Positions 53,727 through 62,303 of a stretch of 64,000 nt of DNA are shown piece after piece. This DNA comes from an uncultured Clostridia bacterium. Its GTDB lineage: Bacteria; Bacillota; Clostridia; Christensenellales; DTU072. The notes beneath the pieces were generated by a model, which did not search any database, was not told where the DNA came from, and was given only the letters and a program-made list of their open reading frames with translations. The stretch covers positions 4,517 through 68,516 of the forward strand of contig CAKQTC010000012.1 of assembly GCA_934274515.1 (NCBI GenBank). The letters are read 5' to 3'. Every line of letters starts with the position of its first letter. Position 1 is the first letter of the stretch. The position numbers and the translations under genes were made by a program.

Positions 53727-53752
53727 AGAAACTCATAGAAACGGAGTATACA

Positions 53753-54580
53753 ATGGCAGAATTCGATATAGAACTTGTCGGCAAAATCGGGAGTATGGCT
53801 CTTATCAACCGCGAGCACGACGATATGGATTACAACATTATCGCAAGAATAGGGCGGTATTTACATCCCGGGGTCATTTGGGTGACGAGCGGCGCGACGG
53901 AAATAGGCAGGTTGGATTATATTAAGCGCAACGGGAAAGAACTCGAAGGGAATTCGGAAGAAGTTAAGGCGGACTATGCCGCGCAAGGACAAAGCATACT
54001 TATGACGCAGTATAGACAGTTTCTTAACAGTAAATACAGTTTAAGGCAGATTTTGGTCGAACATCATCATTTTAACGACGACGCGAAGAGAGATAATCTT
54101 CGACGGTTGTTGCTAAGATGTCCTGTGCAGGGTGCGGTACCGATAATAAATTATAACGATCCGCTTAACGACGAAGAAGTGAGAAAAATGGAAATTCGTT
54201 CGTTGATAGCGGAAAGGGGAACGGCGGTAGAGTGCGTGGACAACGACGAAACGGCAAGTCAAATAGCGTGCCTTGTCAAGCCGAAAACGCTCGTTATACT
54301 TACCGGAGTGAACGGAATATATAAAGACAAGGACAATGAAAACACGCTTGTAAGGGAGATTTGCGGAGCGAGCGTGTACGAAACTTTGGAAAACGTGGAG
54401 TATTACCGCAATTTTTGCGACGGAGCAAGCAGAGCAGGGGCGCAGGGCGCGCGTGCAAAGTTAGGATACATAGAAGAACCGCTTAAAAACGGAACGACCG
54501 TGTATATAGCAAATAGCAAGTTCCATATAGAAGACGTTTTGCGCGGCGACGTACCGTCTACGAAGATATATACGAGATAG
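53753..54580 (+). CDS. Amino-acid-kinase-family protein, glutamate 5-kinase-like
   Basis: The 275-residue protein follows the ProB plan: VGKIGSMAL (phosphate loop), VTSGATEIG, AAQGQSILMTQYRQFL, GAVPIINYNDPL, DNDETASQIACLVK and LVILTGVNGIY. It would phosphorylate a carboxylate such as the gamma-carboxyl of glutamate. The usual partner proA and the PUA domain are missing, so a proline pathway role is not assured. An ATG with CGGAG upstream starts it. Confidence 0.7.
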   Translation: MAEFDIELVGKIGSMALINREHDDMDYNIIARIGRYLHPGVIWVTSGATEIGRLDYIKRNGKELEGNSEEVKADYAAQGQSILMTQYRQFLNSKYSLRQILVEHHHFNDDAKRDNLRRLLLRCPVQGAVPIINYNDPLNDEEVRKMEIRSLIAERGTAVECVDNDETASQIACLVKPKTLVILTGVNGIYKDKDNENTLVREICGASVYETLENVEYYRNFCDGASRAGAQGARAKLGYIEEPLKNGTTVYIANSKFHIEDVLRGDVPSTKIYTR

Positions 54581-54643
54581 CATAAGGTTGAATTAAGGTT
54601 AAATTAATATTATTAAAAATATAAAATAGTATATAGAAGGAGC

Positions 54644-55690
54644 GTGTCAATGAAAAAGAAAAATAAACTTTTGCTTGTTTTTATGGGAATGATTTTAGTG
54701 CTGGCGACGATATTCGGACTTGTTGCGTGTAAAGCCGACGGCGGAAGCGGAAATCGTTACGGCAAAGATTTCGTTCCTGGGTCAAGCAACGACGAGGGAA
54801 AGAAAAGTTCGATAGTCATTACTACCGACAGGCTTATCGTTTATACGGTGGAAATGAGTCTTACATCAAAAGACGTGAACGCGTCTATGAAGAAAATGCA
54901 AGAAAAGGCGAAAGAAATCGGCGGTTGGCAAGCAAGTTCGTCGGAAAACGAAACGTATATTTACGTCACGTTTAGAGTGCCTACGGTCAAATTAGACGAA
55001 TTTATAGACAGAGTATCGGAAGGGAACGAGGTGCGAAACAAACAAGTAAGTACCGTGGACATAACCGATCAATATCAAACAGCGGAAACGAAAAGGGCGG
55101 AACTTATTAAAGAAAAGGACAGGCTCACCGCCTGGATGGAAACAGACGCGTCGTTGAAGACGGAAAACAAAATAGAAATTCAAAAAAGGATTACCGAGAT
55201 AGCAAACGAGATAGACGGATATTCGACCGAAATCAGCGGATATAAAAAAAGAGCGGATTATAGCACGGTAAACATAAGTTTATACCAAGACGGACAATAC
55301 GTGGAACCGTCTTACTGGGACAGACTGGGGGAAGTGTTTTTCGGAAGCGGAAAGAGCATAGGAACAGTCTTTGGCTGGTTGCTTACCGCAATAGTCGCGA
55401 TACTTCCGTATTTTGCGATTGTCGCGGGCGTATTCGGCTTGTACGTACTGATTAAATTTATCGTGTGCAGAGCCAAGAAAATACCGTTTACGCTGTTTAA
55501 GCGAGCAAGAGAGCATGCGCTCGTAAGAAAAGAGCAAAAGCACAAAATGCGAGAAGAGATGGAAGCGTATCGCGCAAAACGAACCGCGTCAGCCCGACCC
55601 GCCCGCCCGTCAAGTGAGAACGAGGCGTCCGAACAAACGACGGAATCGTCTTTGGAGCCGTTATCCGACGAAAAAGAAGATAAGGAATAA
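54644..55690 (+). CDS. DUF4349-type lipoprotein
   Basis: The 348-residue product has a lipoprotein signal ending in LVAC (Cys about 29), a periplasm-side domain with YTVEMSLTSKDVNAS and GGWQASSSENETYIYVTFRV, a coiled-coil helix (about 135-190), and a membrane span at about 240-265, then a Lys/Arg-rich cytoplasmic tail. This is the DUF4349 layout; the function is unknown. AAGGAG precedes the start. Confidence 0.8.
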   Translation: MSMKKKNKLLLVFMGMILVLATIFGLVACKADGGSGNRYGKDFVPGSSNDEGKKSSIVITTDRLIVYTVEMSLTSKDVNASMKKMQEKAKEIGGWQASSSENETYIYVTFRVPTVKLDEFIDRVSEGNEVRNKQVSTVDITDQYQTAETKRAELIKEKDRLTAWMETDASLKTENKIEIQKRITEIANEIDGYSTEISGYKKRADYSTVNISLYQDGQYVEPSYWDRLGEVFFGSGKSIGTVFGWLLTAIVAILPYFAIVAGVFGLYVLIKFIVCRAKKIPFTLFKRAREHALVRKEQKHKMREEMEAYRAKRTASARPARPSSENEASEQTTESSLEPLSDEKEDKE

Positions 55691-55709
55691 GCGATAACGA
55701 AAAACGTTA

Positions 55710-55749
55710 AAAAAACCGTTAAGAAATGCGATTTTCTTAACGGTTTTTT
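55710..55749 (+). terminator. Intrinsic terminator
   Basis: AAAAACCGTTAAGAAA pairs with TTTTCTTAACGGTTTTTT around a short loop; T run at the end. Confidence 0.88.
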
Positions 55750-55840
55750 CGTTAATCGGCGCATATCGCTCGTTCGAGCGGATTTACGGGAGTCTATTTA
55801 CGTCGCAGTTAGTTTGCGAAACGACAAAAAGAAAGATACT

Positions 55841-55893
55841 GTACCATAAACGACACAATTCGGGGCTGCAAACGGGGCAGGTTATGGTACAAT
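55841..55893 (+). promoter_or_regulatory. Promoter with candidate operator of the WYL regulator
   Basis: CTGCAA (55866-55871) and TACAAT (55888-55893), spacing 16, form a weak promoter. GTACCATAA at 55841-55849 and TTATGGTAC at 55882-55890 are perfect inverted half-sites, the second overlapping the -10 box. Binding there would block transcription, so autoregulation by the following gene product is likely. Confidence 0.55.
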
Positions 55894-55927
55894 TAGTGTA
55901 AACGAAAGGGAAAGGAGAAAGAGAAAA

Positions 55928-56914
55928 ATGCCTAAATCGGAAAATCAAAAAATAAAACCCGTGGTACTACTTGATATTCTGCGCACGCACAGCGATGAAG
56001 AACATCCGTTATCCACCAACGAGATAATAAGACTTCTTGCCGAAAACGGCATTGAAACGGGCAGGAAAGCGCTTTACGACGATATACAGACGCTTAACGA
56101 TTTCGGGTATGAAATTCTCACGGTTAAGTCGAGAAGCAATCTTTATTACGTCGTTGACCGTAAGTTCGATACGGCGGAACTTAAAATACTTATGGACGCG
56201 GTATTAGGCGCGGACTTTATCACCGAGAAAAAGACGGCTGCGCTTACCAACAAGATAGCGGAACTTGCCGGCGTGCATAAGGCGCGCATAATGACGAAGA
56301 ACATAGTTTACACCGACACGACCAAACATTCCAACGAGAAGGTATATTATTCCGTGGACGCGATTGACAGGGCGATAGCGAAAGGGAAAAAGGTTGCGTT
56401 CAAATATTTTGACCTAGACTGCCACGGGCAACGCGCGTACAGAAAAAGCGGCGAAGAGTACGTCGTTAATCCCGTCGCGTTGGTTTTCAACGAAAACAAA
56501 TACTATCTTACTTGTTACAACGACAAATATCTTAACTTATCCAACTATCGTATTGACAGAATGGACGGAGTAAGGGTTCTTGACGAAGAGATAACCGACG
56601 CGAAGTGCAGGGAGGAGTTTAACGTCAACAAGCACCGCAAACAGGCGTTTTCGATGTACGGCGGCGACGACGAGAGAGTTAGTTTTTACATAGATAAGAC
56701 CGCGCTTGACGTGATTTTCGATAAGTTCGGGGAGAAGACGAAGTTTGCATATTGCGACGAGGGGTTCAAGTTTAGTGCAAACGTTCAAATAAGCCCGACG
56801 TTTTACGGGTGGTGTGCGTCGCTCGGAAACAGGCTAAAAATTCTTGCTCCGCAGTCGGTGGCGGACGGATACGTCGAATATCTCGGGGAGATAGTTAAAC
56901 AATATAAGAATTGA
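55928..56914 (+). CDS. WYL-domain transcriptional regulator
   Basis: The 328-residue protein has an N-terminal winged helix (about 8-65, with HPLSTNEIIRLLAENG and GRKALYDDIQTL), a WYL domain (about 145-235, with KKVAFKYFDLD, VNPVALVFNENKYYLTCYN and NYRIDRMDGV) and the C-terminal WCX extension. WYL proteins sense nucleic acid or nucleotide ligands. Target genes are unknown. GGAGAA precedes the start. Confidence 0.88.
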   Translation: MPKSENQKIKPVVLLDILRTHSDEEHPLSTNEIIRLLAENGIETGRKALYDDIQTLNDFGYEILTVKSRSNLYYVVDRKFDTAELKILMDAVLGADFITEKKTAALTNKIAELAGVHKARIMTKNIVYTDTTKHSNEKVYYSVDAIDRAIAKGKKVAFKYFDLDCHGQRAYRKSGEEYVVNPVALVFNENKYYLTCYNDKYLNLSNYRIDRMDGVRVLDEEITDAKCREEFNVNKHRKQAFSMYGGDDERVSFYIDKTALDVIFDKFGEKTKFAYCDEGFKFSANVQISPTFYGWCASLGNRLKILAPQSVADGYVEYLGEIVKQYKN

Positions 56915-56970
56915 GTTAATTAAATAAGGATGTACGATTACGAGTTTTTACGAATAAAGCGTTTACTTGC

Positions 56971-56999
56971 TTGACCGCGCCGATTTTCGGGGGTATAAT
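56971..56999 (+). promoter_or_regulatory. Promoter of the riboswitch-controlled transporter gene
   Basis: TTGACC (56971-56976) and TATAAT (56994-56999), spacing 17, lie 20 bases before the riboswitch. Confidence 0.8.
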
Positions 57000-57018
57000 T
57001 GATACAATTTAATGCGAT

Positions 57019-57208
57019 ATTCTTTGGGTGAGTAGTCGATTTCGGTTGCGGAAACGCAAAAATCGAACCGAGCGACGTATCAACCGGCGGTAATGCCGAC
57101 GCTTTGGCGATTAACCTAACGCGCTAAGCGATCGGACGAGTCCGACAGCCCCAACAGCCGATGCGGTGAGATTCCGCAACCGCCTGTAAAGTCAGAATGG
57201 GAAAGAAT
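57019..57208 (+). ncRNA. FMN riboswitch
   Basis: The 3' half GATGCGGTGAGATTCCGCAA, then ACCGCCTGTAAAGTCAGAAT and GGGAAAG, and the core CAACCGGCGGTAATGCC match the RFN element; ATTCTTT (57019-57025) closes stem P1 with AAAGAAT (57202-57208). An extended arm with GGTTGCGGAAACGCAA is inserted near the 5' side, making P2 longer than usual, and the P3/P4 region is also long. It senses FMN and, through the following terminator, should shut off riboflavin uptake when FMN is plentiful. Confidence 0.88.
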
Positions 57209-57216
57209 GTTTTTTC

Positions 57217-57236
57217 GGCGCGACAACGCGCTTTTT
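57217..57236 (+). terminator. Riboswitch expression-platform terminator
   Basis: GCGCG-ACAA-CGCGC followed by TTTTT lies just after the aptamer, and a T run also precedes it. Confidence 0.7.
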
Positions 57237-57273
57237 CCCGTTTATACTTTATCCCAAACAAACGGAGGTAAAG

Positions 57274-57855
57274 ATGTTAAACGCAAAAAAGATGAGTAAA
57301 GTTCGTCTTACGACGAAGGTAATCGCGTATGCGGCGGCGTGTACGGCTGCGGTCACGGCAATGACCCTTATGGGTTTTTCTTCCGCGCAGTTTTATTTTA
57401 ATCTCGGCGATGCGATAATATTAATCGTTTCCGTTATTTTCGGACCGTTTATCGGAATGATAGCCGGCGGACTCGGTTCGTTTTTTGCAGACCTTGCCGT
57501 TTATCCGGCGACGATGTTTTATACGCTCGTAATCAAAGGTCTCGAAGGACTTATTGCCGGCGGACTTACCATTTTAATCAAAAAGTTTGTCAAAAATAAG
57601 AAACTGTCCGTCGTTTTGGGAGCGGCGTCTATGGCGATAGCGGCATATTTTATGATGACGGGTTATTTCGTTTGTCAAACGTTTTTCTACGGCAGTAAAG
57701 AATCCGCTCTTGTCGCTTTGCCGATGGACGCGGTGCAAGCCTCTGTGTCCCTCGTCGTTGCGTTCGTTGCGCTGTATCCGATGAAAATGATTAATTTCCG
57801 TGAGAAAGTTTACATCTCGGACAAGGCGGAAACAAAACAAAAGAATGAGGACTAA
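57274..57855 (+). CDS. ribU: ECF transporter S component, riboflavin type
   Basis: The 193-residue protein has about six membrane spans and the S-component features AYAAACTAAVTAMT, FYFNLGDAIILIVSVIFGPF and GMIAGGLGSFFADL. Together with an energising ECF module it would import a vitamin. The FMN riboswitch upstream makes riboflavin the likely substrate, so I name it RibU by context; the sequence alone shows only the S-component family. It ends convergently against the YolD gene. Confidence 0.78.
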   Translation: MLNAKKMSKVRLTTKVIAYAAACTAAVTAMTLMGFSSAQFYFNLGDAIILIVSVIFGPFIGMIAGGLGSFFADLAVYPATMFYTLVIKGLEGLIAGGLTILIKKFVKNKKLSVVLGAASMAIAAYFMMTGYFVCQTFFYGSKESALVALPMDAVQASVSLVVAFVALYPMKMINFREKVYISDKAETKQKNED

Positions 57856-58181
57856 ACGGGAGTTTGGGTATCCGAATTAACAGCAAAAAGGTCATCAAAA
57901 TAGATTTTTGCGTTTTCGGTGAGAAGGAATCGTTCGAGCGCGTCGATTTTGACGACGACGTGAGTTTCGGTAACGTATTGCCCGTCGAAGTAACGAGTTA
58001 TCGTGACGCGCGAACCTTTCTTCAAAACGGAAAGCGCGTCGGATATTTCCGCTTGTTGCGTATCGGAAAGCGTGACGCGGTCGCGCCTAAGACGTTTTTT
58101 CTCGCGCGCGGCCAGTTCTTCTCGCAGTCCTTTAAGCGCGTCGAAAGGAAGAAATTGTTTTGCGCGTTCTACGTTATTCAC
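57852..58181 (-). CDS. YolD-like protein
   Basis: The 109-residue product starts with RAKQFLPFDALKGLREEL and has the central RVTLSD...GSRVTITRYFDGQYV of YolD proteins, which pair with Y-family polymerases in the SOS response. It overlaps the polymerase gene by 8 bases and reads in the same direction. Confidence 0.8.
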   Translation of the reverse strand: MNNVERAKQFLPFDALKGLREELAAREKKRLRRDRVTLSDTQQAEISDALSVLKKGSRVTITRYFDGQYVTETHVVVKIDALERFLLTENAKIYFDDLFAVNSDTQTPV

Positions 58182-59436
58182 CGTTATGTCCCCCTATAAG
58201 TTTGTTTCGTTCGATAGCCGTTGCGCCTTCTTGTAAATCCATACCGCGTAGTAGGGCGTTTTTGCCGAATTTATCTTTGATTGCGAGTACGGTTTGTTCC
58301 GTTTTCTTTTCTTTTTCTATCTTTTCCGTATCGAAAAGAAGGCTGTTGGACGCCATATTTTCGGGGATAACCGAGCCGAAGTCAACGGATATTCGACGGA
58401 TAGGTTCGGTTTTTATCGTTGTTTTGCGAAAAATTTTAAGCGCATAGTCGATGATAATTCGGTATGACGCGGTCGAGTCCGTCATTCGCAGGTTTCCGCC
58501 GGTGGGAGCGACGAAGTCTTGGGAATAACCGACGAACACGCCGACGGTGGTCGCCACGGCTTTACGACGAAGAAGTTCTTGACAGCAGGAAAGTATCATT
58601 TCTTTAAGGACAAGTTCCGCTTTGTCGTAATCGTAGTCGTCAAAAAGTATTTGCGAAGTCGACACCGACGTGTTTTTGCGCTTGTATGCCTTTATGTCGG
58701 CAATCGTGCAGGGTTCTATACCGCGAGAGTGGTCGATGAGCAGTTCCGCGTTAATGCCGAATTCCCTATAAAGCACGGATTCGGGCGCGTTCGCGATATC
58801 GCGCATCGTAAAAATACGGAGTTTTTTAAGGCGTTTAGCCGTGCCTCTCGCTATCTGCCAAAAATCGGTAAGCGGTCGGTGGTCCCAAAGCGTGCGTGTA
58901 AACAGTTCTTCGTCGAGATAACCGATGCCGTCGGGTGTGTGTTTCGCCGTAATGTCGAGCGCGATTTTCGCAAGATATAGGTTTGTTCCGATACCGGCGG
59001 TCGCCGGGATGCGTTTGCGTGCGGTTATTTCTTCGATAAGACGTTTCGCAAAGGCTTTCGGTGTGGTTTTGTATGTCGCGAGATATTCGGTCGCGTCAAG
59101 AAAACACTCGTCGATGGAGTAGACGTGAATGTCGTCGGGCGAAAAAAAGTCGAGATAAAGTTCGTAAATGTCGGCGGCATACTCAATGTATTTTTTCATA
59201 CGCGGTTTTGCAATGAGATAGTCAACGTTTTGCGGAATATCGAACAGTCGGCAACGGTTTTTTACGCCGAGTTTTTTCATGTACGGAGAAACGGCAAGGC
59301 AAAGCGCGCCCCTACCCCTCGTTTCGTCCGCAACGACGAGGGGAGTAGACATCGGATCCAAACCGCGTTCGGCACATTCGACCGACGCGAAAAACGATTT
59401 CATATCTATGCAGTAAAACGTACGATTTTTTTCCAT
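58174..59436 (-). CDS. Y-family DNA polymerase (UvrX/UmuC-like)
   Basis: This 420-residue translesion polymerase has FYCIDMKSFFASVE (first catalytic Asp), HVYSIDECFLD (catalytic Asp-Glu) near residue 105, the helix-hairpin-helix region TDFWQIARGTAKRLKKLRI and a little-finger domain. The YolD partner and the absence of an iron-sulfur or proofreading part fit the UvrX group, which copies damaged DNA with errors. Expected to be under LexA, though no operator was identified. Confidence 0.9.
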   Translation of the reverse strand: MEKNRTFYCIDMKSFFASVECAERGLDPMSTPLVVADETRGRGALCLAVSPYMKKLGVKNRCRLFDIPQNVDYLIAKPRMKKYIEYAADIYELYLDFFSPDDIHVYSIDECFLDATEYLATYKTTPKAFAKRLIEEITARKRIPATAGIGTNLYLAKIALDITAKHTPDGIGYLDEELFTRTLWDHRPLTDFWQIARGTAKRLKKLRIFTMRDIANAPESVLYREFGINAELLIDHSRGIEPCTIADIKAYKRKNTSVSTSQILFDDYDYDKAELVLKEMILSCCQELLRRKAVATTVGVFVGYSQDFVAPTGGNLRMTDSTASYRIIIDYALKIFRKTTIKTEPIRRISVDFGSVIPENMASNSLLFDTEKIEKEKKTEQTVLAIKDKFGKNALLRGMDLQEGATAIERNKLIGGHNGE

Positions 59437-59586
59437 TATAAGAATTATACCGCTTAGAGAAAGGTTTAGTCAACGTCAAAACCGCCCATATGAAGTCGCT
59501 TGCGAGAGAAAGCGATGGTAGAGAGAAAGTAAAACGTTTTGAAAGCGTTTGGCATATATTTGGTATAAAAGAAAAGGAGGAGGTTT

Positions 59587-60081
59587 ATGGAATGTTTGTA
59601 TAAAGCGGACGCGGCGTATCCCGAGATAGAAATAAAAACGCGCAGTCCGTTTGAAGTAAGACTGCTGATGCCCGTTTATGGCGGAAAGAACAGCGAAATT
59701 ACGGCGATAACGGGTTATATTTTTCAAAGTTATATGCTTGCGGAAAAGGAAAAAGAAATAGCGAAGTGTCTTGAAAAAATAGCGATAAGCGAGATGAGGC
59801 ACCACGAAACGATAGGAACGATGATAGTTATGCTCGGCGGAGTGCCGTATATAGGAGATAACAGGAGTTTTTGGCAAGGAGGGTACGTCAATTATTCGCA
59901 GAAAGTATCGGATATGATCGAAGGGGATATAATAGGAGAGAAAAACGCGATAAGGGGATATAAAGACGTAATAAAACTGTCGAAGAACGAAACGGTAAAG
60001 GCAGTTATCGGAAGAATAATTATGGACGAAGAAGTGCATATTGCCACGCTTGAAAGCATAAAAAGAAGTTTGTTATCCTGA
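59587..60081 (+). CDS. Ferritin-like protein of the CotJC/rubrerythrin group
   Basis: The 164-residue helical protein has the di-iron pattern with EITAITGYIFQSYM, then SEMRHHETIG (ExxH) and MDEEVHIATLESI (second ExxH). Related proteins are manganese catalases of the spore coat (CotJC) or rubrerythrins without the rubredoxin part. The role is probably peroxide or oxygen protection. AGGAGGAGG precedes the start. Confidence 0.75.
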   Translation: MECLYKADAAYPEIEIKTRSPFEVRLLMPVYGGKNSEITAITGYIFQSYMLAEKEKEIAKCLEKIAISEMRHHETIGTMIVMLGGVPYIGDNRSFWQGGYVNYSQKVSDMIEGDIIGEKNAIRGYKDVIKLSKNETVKAVIGRIIMDEEVHIATLESIKRSLLS

Positions 60082-60100
60082 AAAAAGTAAAAATTTGGTA

Positions 60101-60129
60101 TTGACATACCTAAAAATATACAATATACT
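60101..60129 (+). promoter_or_regulatory. Promoter of the HU gene
   Basis: TTGACA (60101-60106) and TATACT (60124-60129) with 17 bases between them, about 115 bases before the gene; a long 5' leader follows. Confidence 0.78.
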
Positions 60130-60243
60130 AAAATAAAAGGAACGACGGAAAATTGCTTTTTTGCAAGAAAAGCGCAGAAGAATAGAAGATAAAAAATCGA
60201 AGAAATTCGTTTTTATAATAATTTTTATTAGGAGGAATTTAGA

Positions 60244-60516
60244 ATGAACAAAAAAGAATTCATTAAGGCTATCGCCGGAGAAATGAACGATTCTTATGCC
60301 GCGGCGGAAAGAGCGTACGACGCATTCGTCGGAGCGGTAACCGCAGCACTGAAAAAAGGAGAAAAAATTCAACTCGTAGGGTTCGGAACCTTTGAAGCGA
60401 AAGACGTTCCCGCAAAAGTCGGCATTAACCCGAGAACCAAAGAAAAAGTAGAAATTCCCGCTTGTAAAAAACCGATACTTCGTTTCGGAAAAGCATATAA
60501 GGACGAACTGCAATAA
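60244..60516 (+). CDS. hup: HU-family DNA-binding protein
   Basis: The 90-residue histone-like protein has the usual helical N-terminus, GFGTFEAKDVPAKVGINPRT with the DNA-bending Pro, and a PILRFGKAYKDEL end. It binds and bends DNA and is needed by many recombination systems. AGGAGG lies upstream. Confidence 0.95.
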   Translation: MNKKEFIKAIAGEMNDSYAAAERAYDAFVGAVTAALKKGEKIQLVGFGTFEAKDVPAKVGINPRTKEKVEIPACKKPILRFGKAYKDELQ

Positions 60517-60587
60517 AGAGAACGATATTAGCGGAAAAGGTGGCCGATGAAAAACATTTGGGCGCCCTAACTAACCAAACGAAATCA

Positions 60588-60620
60588 AACCCCCGACGCG
60601 ATTTGCCGCGTCGGGGGTTT
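60588..60620 (+). terminator. Intrinsic terminator
   Basis: AACCCCCGACGCG and CGCGTCGGGGGTTTT form a 13-bp GC-rich stem with T run, after the HU gene. Confidence 0.92.
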
Positions 60621-60767
60621 TCCGATATAACCGCAAACAAAACTATATAAAGAAATCGAGAGAAACTCCGACGACTGCGTATCGTCGATAAATCGTACGG
60701 GGCGGGGAAAGGAAGCGGAGCAAATCGCGCGGTTTTCTATTCCGCATAGATATAAATTCGACGGTAA

Positions 60768-60938
60768 AAAAACAACGGATGTTGTATGAATAACCATATC
60801 TTCCAAAAACTGCTTTTGTATGGGCTTGGTGTTACACGCCATTTTTCTGCGCTGTTTTGATTTACGCGAATAGTAATAGTGAACCACGCCCGTTTTACTT
60901 GTTCCGCATTTTGATTTAATTTGAACGTTGTTATTCAA
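60768..60938 (-). pseudogene. Remnant of a large serine recombinase (zinc-ribbon part)
   Basis: The stretch KCGTSKTGVVHYYYSRKSKQ, then ACNTKPIQKQFLEDMVI matches the zinc-ribbon region of large serine recombinases, but the catalytic N-terminal domain is missing, one zinc Cys (usually YYYxC) is Arg, and the frame then runs into unrelated chromosomal sequence. It marks a decayed mobile element at the junction of the core and the right accessory region. Confidence 0.6.
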
Positions 60939-61049
60939 TACTTTTTTCTAAACTATACGAACATGATGTCAAGCAAAACATCATATTAATTAATAATAAA
61001 GTTAGCAATAATATGATTGCTTTATATTTTACTTTATCCCTAATCTTCA

Positions 61050-61538
61050 TCATTTATTACCGCATAACACATACAGCTCTTCTGCAAGTCCATCAGAATA
61101 ACCGCCGATATAGTAAGATGATAAATGTACTTTATCTTCACTTCCGACAATAACAAATAGATCGTAAAAAAAATCGTCTTTATTTGTAGATGGTCTTATG
61201 CAGTTTTCTCTTTTTATAATATAAGCACAATGATATTCCTCGTCTAACACATGAGTTTCGCTTACACAAAATACCGTTTTACAATATTTATTATACCTTT
61301 TAACTTTGGTTTTTGTGCACTTATCTATATCTTTCCATTCAGCTTTAACTGCTCTATATTTTTTTGATAAAAAATTATCTAAATCTTTAAGATGTACCTG
61401 CTCTCCAAGTTGGAAAGCAGGTATTATATATCTAATTTGATTATAAGCAACATTCATCCTATCCGAAGACAATTTGGAATGGATAATATAATAGTCACAA
61501 GCATTATTATTAAAGTTTTTGTTTTTGTCATTACACAT
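61050..61538 (-). CDS. AT-rich orphan protein, 162 aa
   Basis: The gene is markedly richer in A and T than its neighbours and begins after AAGGT. The protein is soluble-looking with scattered Cys and His, a Lys-rich middle (KDIDKCTKTKVKRYNKYCKT) and a Gly-Tyr stretch YYIGGYSDGL near the end. I recognise no family. Composition and setting next to a recombinase remnant point to horizontal transfer. Confidence 0.5.
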   Translation of the reverse strand: MCNDKNKNFNNNACDYYIIHSKLSSDRMNVAYNQIRYIIPAFQLGEQVHLKDLDNFLSKKYRAVKAEWKDIDKCTKTKVKRYNKYCKTVFCVSETHVLDEEYHCAYIIKRENCIRPSTNKDDFFYDLFVIVGSEDKVHLSSYYIGGYSDGLAEELYVLCGNK

Positions 61539-61776
61539 TTTTTTACCTTATTTATAAACATAAGAATTAGCATTAGTAAAATTGCAACCTACCAATACAA
61601 TTGTAAGTGTTAGTGCCATAACAGCAGTTAAAAAAAGTAAAATTTCTTTTTAGTAAAAATATACATAAAATCTCCCCACTGTTATCTTTTGTTTAATTAT
61701 AAAACAGATTATTTTATTTGTTAAGTATAATATATTAATTGGTAATTATATTAAAAAATTGCGTTATGTACCAGTT

Positions 61777-62014
61777 TTAATTGTGTAATGTTTTCATTTC
61801 TTGAATACCTCCGATTTACTTCGCCTTTCGACAAAAAAACGGAAGTAGCACCGGGAAAAGCTGCAATAACAATGTGAGTTAAAGTCACAATGACGGAAGT
61901 CAACGAAACAGCAAAAAGTTTTATGTATTAGTCGGTAATTTCAGAATTTTCGGTAAAAATTTTTGCCGTTGACTTACGCTTTTCACTGTGCTACAAACGT
62001 AGTCCGAAAGGCGA
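61777..62014 (-). pseudogene. Cassette leader copy 2 followed by a truncated six-codon ORF
   Basis: TCGCCTTTCG at 61821-61830 and CGAAAGGCGA at 62005-62014 close a leader like that at 27.07-27.33 kb, with GTGCTACAAACG beside the right arm and a GGAGG site before ATG at 61797. The ORF then reads only M-K-T-L-H-N before a stop, so the expected first cassette gene has been lost. Confidence 0.5.
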
Positions 62015-62137
62015 TAACTCGGACGATAAAAAAATAGCAGATATCTGGCACTTGATACCTGCTAAACGATAATTATTCGGTTGTATATGGCGAAATCAAA
62101 ACTTAAATCTTACGCCGAAAAAATCTCTTGAAAAGAA

Positions 62138-62156
62138 AAAAGCGAACGCCGCTTTT
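62138..62156 (-). terminator. Terminator of cassette copy 2
   Basis: AAAAGCG pairs with CGCTTTT around five bases; on the minus strand a T run follows. Confidence 0.65.
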
Positions 62157-62292
62157 ATATCAGAGTTCGTTTTTTCATCTGTGGCGGGAAGTGGCTGAAA
62201 ATGCTCGAACTCACTGTATAAGAAGAAGCGGATTTTTCCGCCATCTTACCGCCGAGCGAGTTTATATGTGCCATTGTCTTAAAAGGTCTCAT
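62155..62292 (-). pseudogene. Truncated paralogue of the 68-aa cassette gene
   Basis: Begins MRPFKTMAHINSLGGKMAE, matching MKPYKVMAHIYSKHGEMDE of the gene at 25304-25510, after AAGGAGAACG. The remaining about 26 residues are unrelated and the frame ends at the terminator, so the 3' part was lost. Confidence 0.6.
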
Positions 62293-62303
62293 TGTCGTTC
62301 TCC

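Noticed and set aside
57019..57208. Cobalamin riboswitch
   Set aside because: The motif GGTGAGATTCCGCAACCGCC with GTAAAGTC...GGGA fits the FMN element; no B12-box sequence is present.
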